From assembly GCA_004151065.3 (NCBI GenBank), contig NWUY0300000384.1, forward strand, positions 7,197-17,962: DNA of 10,766 bases, in the 5' to 3' direction. The translations under genes were made by a program, and so were the position numbers. Every line of letters begins with the position of its first letter. Within the stretch, counting starts at the first letter, position 1. The notes beneath the pieces were generated by a model. That model did not search any database and was not told where the DNA came from. It saw only the letters and a program-made list of their open reading frames with translations. The DNA is from Larix sibirica (Eukaryota > Streptophyta > Pinopsida > Pinales > Pinaceae). Of the stretch, positions 1-6,794 are shown piece by piece.

Positions 1-132
1 CACCCAAAAACCCATTCAAGTTGAGGCTGGTGCGGTCCAAGCCAGGTGCGATCCCCGGGTGATTTTGACGGCTTAGGTGCCCTTAGGTTGTGGTTTCTCA
101 GACCACGGGCCACTCCCACAAGTAAAAAAAAA
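1..132 (+). repeat. GC-rich patch with A-run tail, possible 3' part of a SINE
   Basis: This stretch is clearly richer in G and C than everything downstream. It ends in an A-run (about 124-132) after a short GC-rich segment, which is how many plant SINEs end. GGTGCGATCCC at 45-55 differs by one base from a Pol III B box (GGTTCGATCCC). The matching A box should lie about 44 bases upstream, at the window edge, and no good A box is visible there. A SINE fragment is therefore only one reading; it could also be the edge of another repeat cut by the window. Confidence 0.3.
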
Positions 133-504
133 GAGACAAACAATAAATTTTGAAGTTAGGGAAATGTCCAACTTGTTATTGCAAGCACATGGTTTATTGT
201 GGATCTTGATTTAACAATAGCTCAAAAAAATAATGTAAAACAACACTCAAATTTGATTCACTATTCGGAAGAGAGATGAAGACACCTGATATTTGTAGAA
301 GAACATAGAAGGATGAGAAAATATTAATCTTGTTGAGGCAATATCAACCAGTTACAATAATAAAACCAATCATGTATTTAGTGAAATGTTTAAGAGGGAA
401 TGCAAAGGCTATCAATTAGAGGTAGCATTAATTCCAATATGAATCAACAAAAAATCTAGATATAAAAATAAACTACATATTTGGGAGGAGGTTTGTAGGC
501 CATG
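133..504. other. Non-coding AT-rich stretch, nothing recognised
   Basis: Stops are frequent in all frames. I see no protein motif, RNA gene or repeat boundary. It is probably old repeat-derived or plain intergenic DNA. Confidence 0.4.
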
Positions 505-570
505 CTTGGGGACTAGATTTTTTCCCAAGGAGAATTTTTCCGCTTGTTTTAGCGGAAAAAAAAAAATTCT
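505..570. repeat. Two adjacent small inverted repeats (hairpins)
   Basis: The first hairpin pairs CTTGGG (505-510) with CCCAAG (524-529). The second is stronger: TTTTTCCGCT (535-544) pairs perfectly with AGCGGAAAAA (551-560) around the 6-base loop TGTTTT. An outer pairing AGAATTTTT/AAAAATTCT (531-539 with 562-570) lengthens it if extra A residues bulge out. It resembles a bacterial terminator by eye, but that reading has no meaning in plant nuclear DNA. It may be a remnant of a small inverted-repeat element. Confidence 0.5.
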
Positions 571-1274
571 TGCATAGTAAGTTTTACTTGTTGTGCATCT
601 GGTTATGTTTGATACCTAATACAAATTGGAAGTATGGGACGTACATGACACAATCAATCATGTAAGGATACGTGTGTTTCCATGAAACATGCAAAACATA
701 TCTAAATGAAAACAAACAATGGAGGTTGCATTGACAAAAATAGATCATAGGCTTGCACTCCACATATACTTTAATATTTATATCAAGACTCCATTCTTTA
801 TTCTCAAATATCACAATCTGCATGCAATCATAAGGCATTACTGAAAAAGAAATGTGCTCACAATAATAATGATAAGTTTTCCATGTAGAGAGAACATCTC
901 GCAAGAGGTTGAGCCTATAATAGCTCTATCTTCATACATTATGTATCCTCAATGTTCGAATTCCAGGTGTCACTGTTTTTAGTTTAGAGTATAAACATCA
1001 TGATAACCAATATAGAAAACCCACTATAATACCATATTAGTAACATGAGACACAAATAAAACACCACGTAAAATTGACACCCAACATATAATGGAAAAAT
1101 CCCAATGGGGTAGAATAATCTAGTCTTCAAAACATTGATTTATTCCCATGTGTGACATGTAGAGGAACCAAAACTCCATAACAAAAAGGAAGAGAATCTT
1201 CTAAGCATATGCACACCTAGTGACAAAATGAATTAACTATTTTCATATTAAAGGTATAACATGTATTAATGATG
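571..1274. other. Non-coding stretch, nothing recognised
   Basis: A minus-strand reading frame of about 106 codons lies at 584-904, but its product is rich in Cys, Tyr and His, matches no family I know, and has no supporting context. No repeat boundary or RNA gene is visible in the rest. Confidence 0.4.
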
Positions 1275-1336
1275 TGGAGTAACTTCCCACTAAATATACC
1301 TCTTATTAAGGGCATGGAGTAACTTCCCATTAAATA
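1275..1336 (+). repeat. Short direct repeat, period 40
   Basis: TGGAGTAACTTCCCACTAAA at 1275-1294 recurs as TGGAGTAACTTCCCATTAAA at 1315-1334, with one difference, followed by ATAT-like sequence in both copies. The related phrase ATTAAGGGCAT also occurs between the copies and again near 1378. This is a local tandem duplication of about 40 bp with two recognisable copies. Confidence 0.65.
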
Positions 1337-1815
1337 TTTGCATTAAGTGGAAAATATGGGTGGCATGGATGTGCACATTAAGGGCATCAACCAAGATTAA
1401 TGACCACGACACTAAGAATTTTGATCTATGCTTTCCTTGGTGTCTAGTTCATGACACCTTATCTATACTTAGGTATACTTCTATGACTATTTTTCTAATC
1501 ATATTTCAAGTGCTCATTTAGTGGTTCCCCAAAGTGTTCCTAAAACTATAAAAAGGGGATATTATAGCCATTTACAATCCATATGGGTATTGGGAACCAT
1601 CTAAGCCTACTCTTATTTTATTTGTACCAATATCACTTTCATTGCTTGTAGCATTTTAATATTTTCAATTCCTAGCTCAAACAATTCCTCTGATTGTAGG
1701 GGAAGTATCAAATGCCTCTAAAGTAAAATCTACGGGAATGACTTCCCCACATAACTTTAATGTTGAATTTGAACCATTGTCCTTTCTTCACGCACATTGT
1801 TTCAAGATTATCCCT
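1337..1815. other. Non-coding stretch with an isolated TATA-like motif
   Basis: No gene is seen. The one feature that stands out is the TATA-like motif at 1547-1556, listed separately. No LTR ends, primer site or coding sequence could be tied to it. Confidence 0.35.
1547..1556 (+). promoter_or_regulatory. TATA-box-like motif, orphan
   Basis: TATAAAAAGG is a good plant TATA-box match. It could be a remnant of an LTR promoter, since TATAAAAAGGGG strings are common in gypsy LTRs. No LTR boundary or downstream gene could be defined, and in AT-rich DNA a chance match is likely. Confidence 0.2.
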
Positions 1816-1822
1816 ATGGTTA

Positions 1823-1834
1823 TGACTTAGTGGT
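1823..1834 (+). promoter_or_regulatory. Pol III A box of the SINE
   Basis: TGACTTAGTGGT fits the consensus TRGCNNARYGG apart from the third base, and sits where tRNA positions 8-19 would be. Confidence 0.6.
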
Positions 1835-1865
1835 TGGGACATTGCACCACCATGAAAATATCCCA

Positions 1866-1876
1866 GGTTTGAACCC
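1866..1876 (+). promoter_or_regulatory. Pol III B box of the SINE
   Basis: GGTTTGAACCC matches the B-box consensus GGTTCGANTCC with small deviations and can form the T-arm pairing GGTT/AACC. The C-to-T change at the CpG is typical of methylated, decayed copies. Confidence 0.65.
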
Positions 1877-2028
1877 TAATAAGTGTAGAGCCCTTGCTGG
1901 TGGGTGGATGAGGGATAAGGTGTTTGACATTGCGGAGTTGGTTCTTTTTGTGGACTCCAATAGTTCATTGTGAGATGCATCAATTATTCCATTGTTCTTT
2001 AGGAGATGTGTCAAGTATTTTGAACCTT

Positions 2029-2081
2029 CCACTATTACTTAAAAAAATAATGATTCCACTTTACTTAAAAAAATAATGATT
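2029..2081 (+). repeat. Tandemly duplicated SINE tail
   Basis: CCACTATTACTT plus AAAAAAATAATGATT (2029-2055) is followed at once by CCACTTTACTT plus the same 15 bases (2056-2081). The second copy lacks one base. Two copies of a ~26-bp A-rich unit close the SINE. Confidence 0.75.
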
Positions 2082-2219
2082 GATGTGGCTTGCATACTAC
2101 AAAGATGTGGCTTGTACATTAAAAGTGAATCATATTTTTCATCTAACATCATAACAAAAGCATTAGCCTAATATTATTGCTAAGAATTATGATTAAATTA
2201 TGATTGTGAATAAAAGGGC

Positions 2220-2539
2220 TATTAAAATAGTTAATTCATATTTGTCGTCTATGCTAATATTTAGTCACATAGTTTGTTATTGTATTGGTTGTAGTCAAGT
2301 GGAGAGTACCTCTACATGAATAGCCGTATTGAATGATTTAAGGAGGTTGTTGGATGAGAGATAGATTAGCTCTTAGTTTAGTGTGTAGTTGAAATATTCT
2401 CTCAAATAGTTATGATTGAGATAAGGTAGTGTCTCTATATTGAGGCAAAACCTACATGTATTTATATGTGTACAATTACGTAGATATACAACAACCAACA
2501 TAGTTTTGTTGTGCAAATATCTTCTCTTATTTTATGATA
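2220..2539 (+). repeat. Extra (duplicated) 5' LTR, copy 1
   Basis: This 320-bp LTR begins TATTAAAATAG and ends TGATA. It is clearly homologous over its full length to the LTRs at 2782 and 8471. At some positions it resembles the 3' LTR more than its neighbour does, for example around 2265-2290, so it keeps older bases that the 2782 copy has lost. It carries a TATA-like CTCTATATT near 2433-2441. Confidence 0.85.
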
Positions 2540-2545
2540 TAGTCA
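2540..2545 (+). other. Damaged primer-binding site of copy 1
   Basis: Where the two other modules read TGGTATCA straight after the LTR, this copy reads TAGTCA, so about two bases are gone and one is changed. It would not be expected to pair well with initiator tRNA-Met. Confidence 0.5.
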
Positions 2546-2583
2546 AAGCCAATGGGCCTCCTAAGGTGAAAGGATTGTGTGAG

Positions 2584-2604
2584 GAGTTCTTCTCCAAACA
2601 ACTC
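2584..2604 (+). ncRNA. Leader hairpin, copy 1 (one arm mismatched)
   Basis: GAGTTCTT, the 5-base loop CTCCA, then AACAACTC. This is the same stem-loop as in the two other leaders, except that one G-to-C change breaks a pair in the right arm. Confidence 0.4.
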
Positions 2605-2776
2605 CACAACTGAAGAAAAAGAGAGATTGTGTAATACTTATACTCATAATGCCTTGTACATTACAATTGCTTATTCATGTAAAAAGCGAATCATATTGTT
2701 CATCTTAAAATCATAACAAAAGCATTATCCTAATATTATTGCTAAGAACTATGATTAAATTATGATTGTGAATAAA

Positions 2777-2781
2777 AGGGT
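2777..2781 (+). repeat. 5' target-site duplication
   Basis: AGGGT directly precedes the 5' LTR and recurs directly after the 3' LTR at 8788-8792. A 5-bp duplication is the standard footprint of LTR-retrotransposon integrase. Confidence 0.85.
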
Positions 2782-3101
2782 TATTAGAATAGTTAATTCA
2801 TATTTGTCTTCTGTGCTAATATTTAGTCATATATATTTTTATTTTATTGTTTGTGGTTGAATAGAGAGTACCTATGCATGAATAGCCATCTTGAGTGATT
2901 TAAGGAGGTTGTTGGATGAGAGATAGATTAGCTCTTAGTTTAGTGTGTAGTTGCAATATTCTCTCAAATAGTTCTGATTTAGATAAGGTAGTGTCTCTAT
3001 ATTGAGGAAAAACCTACATGTATTTATGTGTGTACAATTACATTGATATAAAACAATCAACATAGTTTTGTTGTGCAACTCTGTTTTCTTATTTTTTGAT
3101 A
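2782..3101 (+). repeat. 5' LTR (320 bp)
   Basis: It starts TATTAGAATAG and ends TTTTGATA, immediately before TGGTATCA. A 5-bp target duplication lies on its left. U3 would hold the promoter, and the TATA-like motif is listed separately. Confidence 0.85.
2995..3003 (+). promoter_or_regulatory. Putative LTR TATA box
   Basis: CTCTATATT is followed by GAGG, a common layout in plant copia LTRs. It is conserved in the extra LTR (near 2433) and, slightly changed (TTTATATT), in the 3' LTR at 8681-8688. It lies about 100 bases from the LTR end, which would place the transcription start, and so the R region, near 3020-3030. Confidence 0.45.
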
Positions 3102-3109
3102 TGGTATCA
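3102..3109 (+). other. Primer-binding site (initiator tRNA-Met type)
   Basis: TGGTATCA directly follows the 5' LTR with no spacer. It is the first eight bases of the plant copia consensus TGGTATCAGAGC, complementary to the 3' end of initiator tRNA-Met. The next bases (TAG) depart from the consensus. Confidence 0.8.
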
Positions 3110-3147
3110 TAGTGAATGGGCCTCCTAAGGTGAAAGGATTGTGTGAT

Positions 3148-3168
3148 GAGTTCTTCTCCAAAGAACTC
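3148..3168 (+). ncRNA. Leader hairpin, copy 2 (perfect stem)
   Basis: GAGTTCTT (3148-3155) and AAGAACTC (3161-3168) form a perfect 8-bp stem around the loop CTCCA, about 40 bases after the primer site. It is present in all three leader copies. Retroelement leaders often carry packaging or dimerisation stem-loops at this place; that role is inferred here. Confidence 0.5.
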
Positions 3169-3748
3169 CACATCTGAAGGATGAAAGATATTGTGCAATA
3201 CTTGTTCTCATAATGACAGAGGATAGAGTATGCAAGAATAGGATTTTAATTATGAATTGATAATATGGAGAGTTTAAGATGTTGGTTTTGGTGTTACCAC
3301 TTCCATTGGCAGTGGGTTTCATTGTGTTGGGCTAGAATATGATTTTGGTCTTATCATTGGCTTCTATGATGAATCTATAAAGGTAGATCTATTCCACAGA
3401 GCTTTGGATTGGTTTTGATCTATTGATGTGTTGGACACACATGGTTTTGTGGGTAAATGGATCACTTGAATACATGGATCTACAAAATGAGTCATGGATC
3501 TCTCGTATTTGCTAGCTATCTAGCACATGGAAGTGGGGAAAGGTGCTTAGGTTGAAATACTCTATGCAAAGGGACCATAGCGAAGTGCATCTCCTAGTTG
3601 TGTTCTTCATCGATCTGACACACATTAAGCAAAAGTGGTTGATCATTACTTACATATATGAGTAGAAGATCGATTGCATTGAAAGGAAATAAGTGATCTA
3701 TTATTGTGTTTCCCATGTGTTAGTGCATTGAGGCTTCAAGTTGTTGTG

Positions 3749-3770
3749 CAAATCACGACAGAGTGATTTG
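3749..3770. repeat. Small inverted repeat within unit A
   Basis: CAAATCAC and GTGATTTG pair perfectly around the loop GACAGA. In unit B the matching place reads CAAATAATGGCAAAGTGATTTT, so pairing is not kept. This suggests a chance feature. Confidence 0.4.
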
Positions 3771-4900
3771 TTAATTGGGATATGAGTTGTGATCTACTTT
3801 TTGATCTATTGTGTGGGGCACTTGCAATGGTGTTACTCAATTTTTGTAATAAACTTGTGCGATTTGATACCAAGATCATGTGAATAGGTAGGTATGTCAA
3901 AGAGGTAGAGGATGGAGGCATTGAGTTGTGGTTATAGAACATAATATTATTGATTTTTTCTAAAGTCAAGCTATCAAAATGACTAAATAGAGGCTTGGAT
4001 GAGAGTGATATGGATATTGTGAAAGCAACAACAGTTTCTTGTGTGCTAGACAAGAATAGTGGTTGGTGAAGAAAGCACAAGGAGTCAACCAATGGATGAT
4101 GTGTGGAAACAAGGAAAACGATGATTGACTACATGACAAGAAATGGGTGGCATTAATGCAAATGAGGTGGAGATTTCTCTATTATGAGTTGCACATATAA
4201 GACAACAGGTTTTGTGTCACATAGATGATCCCAAATTGTCTATCATTGTATGGTGACCACCTAGAAGGAGATCCAAAGCATCTCCATTACATGCATGAAA
4301 TGGGAATTCGCTCGACTGTAGTGAGGACAATTGGTTGGGAGAAGAGCAGGATGAAGGCAAAAAAAAATATAGCAAGGAGAGCGCACTTGATGACTATGTG
4401 CCTACATGGAAGTCACAAGGAACCCATGATTTGAGCACAATGCTTATCATGGATAATGATTGTGGACACCCTGCATGTGAATGAAGACTATGCTACTCAT
4501 GATGATTCTACTGAATGAGTTATTGGATTTTCTTAGAGTGAGGAGTAGTCAACAAATGCTAGAATGTTTATCATGGCAAACACTTTCAAGCATTTCCTAA
4601 TGTTCCTACAAAAAACCTATGGACCAGTGAGAAAATGGATTATGAACTATGCTTATGAAATTTGATGTCATGAATAATTTATGTAGTCACACAAGAGTAT
4701 AATAGTATTGAGATCTGTGTAAGGTGGTGAAAACTGGGCAAAGTTGTTGAGGAGAAGGTGGTGACTAGTGGTGCCATCATATCAATTTTACTTCATGGAT
4801 CGTTTAAGTTTCAGTAATGGTCAGATATACTCTCTCAACACGTGTAACAAGGATCTTCTACATGGTAGAATTTAACACCTCCAACGAAATTGCATATGAT

Positions 4901-4982
4901 TTTTTATATGTATAAAATTACATCGATATAAAACAATCAACACAATTTTTTTGTGCAACTCTCTTCTCTTATTTTTCTGATA
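4901..4982 (+). repeat. Truncated LTR end inside the element
   Basis: Only the last ~82 bases of the LTR are present, ending CTGATA. Alignment to the 5' LTR falls from about 8 in 10 matches just right of 4901 to about 3 in 10 just left of it. The breakpoint is therefore sharp and lies near the expected start of R. Confidence 0.8.
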
Positions 4983-4990
4983 TGGTATCA
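4983..4990 (+). other. Second intact primer-binding-site copy
   Basis: TGGTATCA directly follows the truncated LTR end, as at 3102. It is preserved although it can no longer serve as the element's 5' primer site. Confidence 0.75.
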
Positions 4991-5025
4991 ACACCAATGG
5001 AGCTCCTAAGGTGAAAGGATTATGT

Positions 5026-5046
5026 GAGTTCTTCTCCAAAGAACTC
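5026..5046 (+). ncRNA. Leader hairpin, copy 3 (perfect stem)
   Basis: GAGTTCTT (5026-5033), loop CTCCA, AAGAACTC (5039-5046). It is identical to the stem-loop at 3148-3168, while the bases around it differ by substitutions and a 3-base deletion. Confidence 0.5.
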
Positions 5047-6068
5047 CTCCACAATTGAAAGATGAGAGAGATTGTGTAAATCTTATTCTCGTAATGGTAG
5101 AGGATAGAGTAGGCAAGAATAGGAATTCATTGAATTAATCATATGGAAAGTTTAAGAAATTGTTGGTGTTGTTGCTACTATTGGAATTAGGTTTCATTGT
5201 GCTAGGTTGGAATCTGGATGTGGTATTATCATTGGATTACATGATGAAGCTATAAAGATAGATTTTTTCTAGGGAGATCTGGATTTGTTTGGATCCGTTG
5301 GTGTGATGGACACACATGGTTTTGTGGGTAAATGGATAGATCTACCACTTGAATACCTAATATACAAAAAGAGTTGTGGACCTATAGGATCTGTTATTTA
5401 TGTAGCACATGGAAGTGTGGAAAGTTGCGTAGACAAAAACATTGTGTGGAAAGGGACCGTAGCTAAGAGATTCTACTAGTTGCGTTCTTCATGGATCTAA
5501 GACACGTTGTGCAAAAGTGGTTGATCATTGCTTACATATCTAAGTAGAATATCGATTGCATTGAAAGGAAATAAGTGATGTATTGTTGTGTTACCCATGT
5601 GTTGGTGCATTAAGGCGTCAAGTTGTTGTGCAAATAATGGCAAAGTGATTTTCTAATTGGGCTATGAGTGGCGATCTAGTTTTTGAGCTATTGTGTGTGG
5701 AACTTGCAATGATGCTACTCAATTTGTGTAATAAGCTTGTGCGATCTACTACCAAGATCATTTGATTAGGGTGGTATGTCAAAGAGGCAGCAAATGGAGA
5801 CATTGAGTTGTGGTTGTTGTAGAACATACTATTATTGATTTGTTCTTGATTCAAGCAATCAAAAGGATTGTATAGAGGCTTGGATGAGAGTGCTATGGAT
5901 ATTGTGAAAGCAACACCAGTTAACTATGTGTTAGACAAGCATAGTGGTTGATGAAGAAAGCATAAGGAGTCAACCAATGGACGATACGTGGTAGCAGTGA
6001 AAATGATGATTGACTATGTGGCAAGAAATGGTTGGCATTGATGCAAAAAATGTACAAATTGATCTATA

Positions 6069-6410
6069 ATGAGTTACACATGTAATACGATAGATTTTGT
6101 GTCCAAGATAATCCCAAACTGTCTATCATTGTATGGCGGCCACTTAGAAGGAAATCCAAAGCATATACATTACATGCCTGAACATGGGCATTCACTCCAC
6201 CTTAGTGATGATAATTGGTTGGGAAAAGAGAAAGATGAAGGCGACAACAAAAATGATAGCAAGGAGAGGACACTTCGTGACTATGTGCCTACATGGAAGT
6301 CGCAGGGAACCCATGATTTGAGCACGATGCTTCTCATGGAAAATGATTGTGGAAACCCTGCATGTGAAGGCCATGGAGAATGTGTTATTCACGATGAATC
6401 TATTGAATGA
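6069..6410 (+). CDS. Doubtful 113-codon reading frame, partly shared with unit A
   Basis: The frame starts at ATG 6069 and encodes a hydrophilic, charged product with a Lys/Asp/Glu-rich middle (around residues 52-72) and an end rich in Cys, His and Glu. No domain is recognised. Unit A holds the same stretch at about 4225-4490. There it opens in the same frame (IPNCLSLYG.HLEG.PKH), shifts, and reads on in another frame with the shared run DYVPTWKSQGTHDLSTML. Differences between the copies are a mix of synonymous and amino-acid-changing. It may be a relic of an element-borne or captured coding segment, or simply an open stretch. I would not treat it as an expressed gene. Confidence 0.2.
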   Translation: MSYTCNTIDFVSKIIPNCLSLYGGHLEGNPKHIHYMPEHGHSLHLSDDNWLGKEKDEGDNKNDSKERTLRDYVPTWKSQGTHDLSTMLLMENDCGNPACEGHGECVIHDESIE

Positions 6411-6794
6411 ACTATTGGATTTTCTTGGAGCGAATATTATTCAACAAATGTTAGAATGATTATCATGGTTAACACTTTCAAGCATAACCTAACATCCCTA
6501 ACAAAAAATATCTAAACCAAGGAGAAAATGGATTATTACTTATGCTTGTGAAGCTCGATGTCATGAATCATTTATGTTGTCACACAAGAATATTGTAGGA
6601 TTGATATATATGCAAGGCAGTGACAAGTGGGCAAAGCTATTGAGGAGAAGGTTATAATGCCATTGTATCATTTGTACTTTGTGGATTGTTTAATATTTAG
6701 TAATGGTCATATATACTCTCTCGACATGTGTAACAAGGATCTTCTACAAGGTATAATTCAACATCTACAACAAAATTGTACAATATTATTTATG

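Larger units (their letters stand above)
1816..2081 (+). mobile_element. tRNA-derived SINE with duplicated A-rich tail
   Basis: The head looks like a tRNA gene. An A box (TGACTTAGTGGT, 1823-1834) and a B box (GGTTTGAACCC, 1866-1876) start 43 bases apart, close to the spacing in a tRNA without an intron. Counting back seven bases from the A box puts the 5' end near 1816. About 150 bases of tRNA-unrelated body follow, and then an A-rich tail present twice. SINEs are copied by LINE reverse transcriptase and transcribed by RNA polymerase III from the two internal boxes. No convincing target-site duplication was found, so the 5' boundary is inferred. I cannot name the family. Confidence 0.65.
2111..2651 (+). 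repeat. Tandem duplication of the LTR element's 5' junction, unit 1
   Basis: This unit holds about 109 bases of host flank, the target-site relic AGGGC (2215-2219), a complete LTR (2220-2539), a damaged primer site and the start of the internal leader. The same order is repeated at 2652-3215. The right junction is sharp: both units end in CTCATAATG, after which unit 1 runs into CTTGTACATT again while unit 2 continues into the element. Unit 1 lacks about 18 bases just after CTTGTACATT. Because host flank is included, the copying took place after the element inserted. Confidence 0.85.
2652..3215 (+). repeat. Tandem duplication of the LTR element's 5' junction, unit 2
   Basis: This unit repeats 2111-2651 in the same orientation, with the LTR starts 562 bases apart. 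Unit 2 is continuous with the rest of the element and has the intact primer site. Its flank ends in AGGGT, which matches the base sequence after the 3' LTR. Confidence 0.85.
3021..4900 (+). repeat. Internal tandem duplication, unit A
   Basis: This unit runs from the last ~80 bases of the 5' LTR through the primer site, leader and about 1.8 kb of internal sequence. It is repeated in the same orientation at 4901-6786, with an offset of 1880 near the left end and 1886 near the right end. The 8-mer TATTTATG stands at its left edge (3021-3028) and again at the end of unit B (6787-6794). The sequence is full of stops on the + strand. A minus-strand frame at 3736-4092 is a by-product of the T-rich composition. 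Confidence 0.85.
4901..6786 (+). repeat. Internal tandem duplication, unit B
   Basis: This is the second copy of 3021-4900. It opens with a truncated LTR end (4901-4982), then an intact primer site (4983-4990), leader and internal sequence. Shared landmarks with unit A include TCCTAAGGTGAAAGGATT in the leader, GACACACATGGTTTTGTGGG, and GTAACAAGGATCTTCTACA near the end (4844 and 6730). By eye the two units agree at more than four positions in five, with many small indels, so the duplication is old but apparently younger than, or similar in age to, the insertion. Confidence 0.85.

Noticed and set aside
535-566. Rho-independent terminator look-alike
   Set aside because: Stem plus A/T-run resembles a bacterial terminator, but all other evidence points to plant nuclear DNA.
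584-904. Minus-strand frame of 106 codons
   Set aside because: The product is rich in Cys, Tyr and His, has no known motif or promoter context, and is consistent with a chance open stretch in AT-rich DNA.
1820-2032. Minus-strand frame of 70 codons
   Set aside because: It lies across the SINE in antisense, so it is explained by the repeat.
2935-3322. Two overlapping minus-strand frames (2935-3198 and 3125-3322)
   Set aside because: They are antisense to LTR, primer site and leader sequence, and similar antisense frames recur in the other leader copy (4872-5054). They are by-products of the repeat.
3736-4092. Minus-strand frame of 118 codons, with a partner at 5618-5854
   Set aside because: The two products resemble each other only because the DNA is duplicated. 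Low-complexity Ser/Leu/Thr composition reflects purine-rich + strand sequence, and no domain is recognised.
5285-5479. Plus-strand frame of 64 codons
   Set aside because: The matching stretch of unit A is broken by stops, the product has no recognised motif, and it lies inside the non-coding-looking internal region.
2111-6794. CRISPR array or satellite
   Set aside because: The repeats are two-copy segmental duplications of 0.56 and 1.88 kb, with no short regular repeats and spacers.
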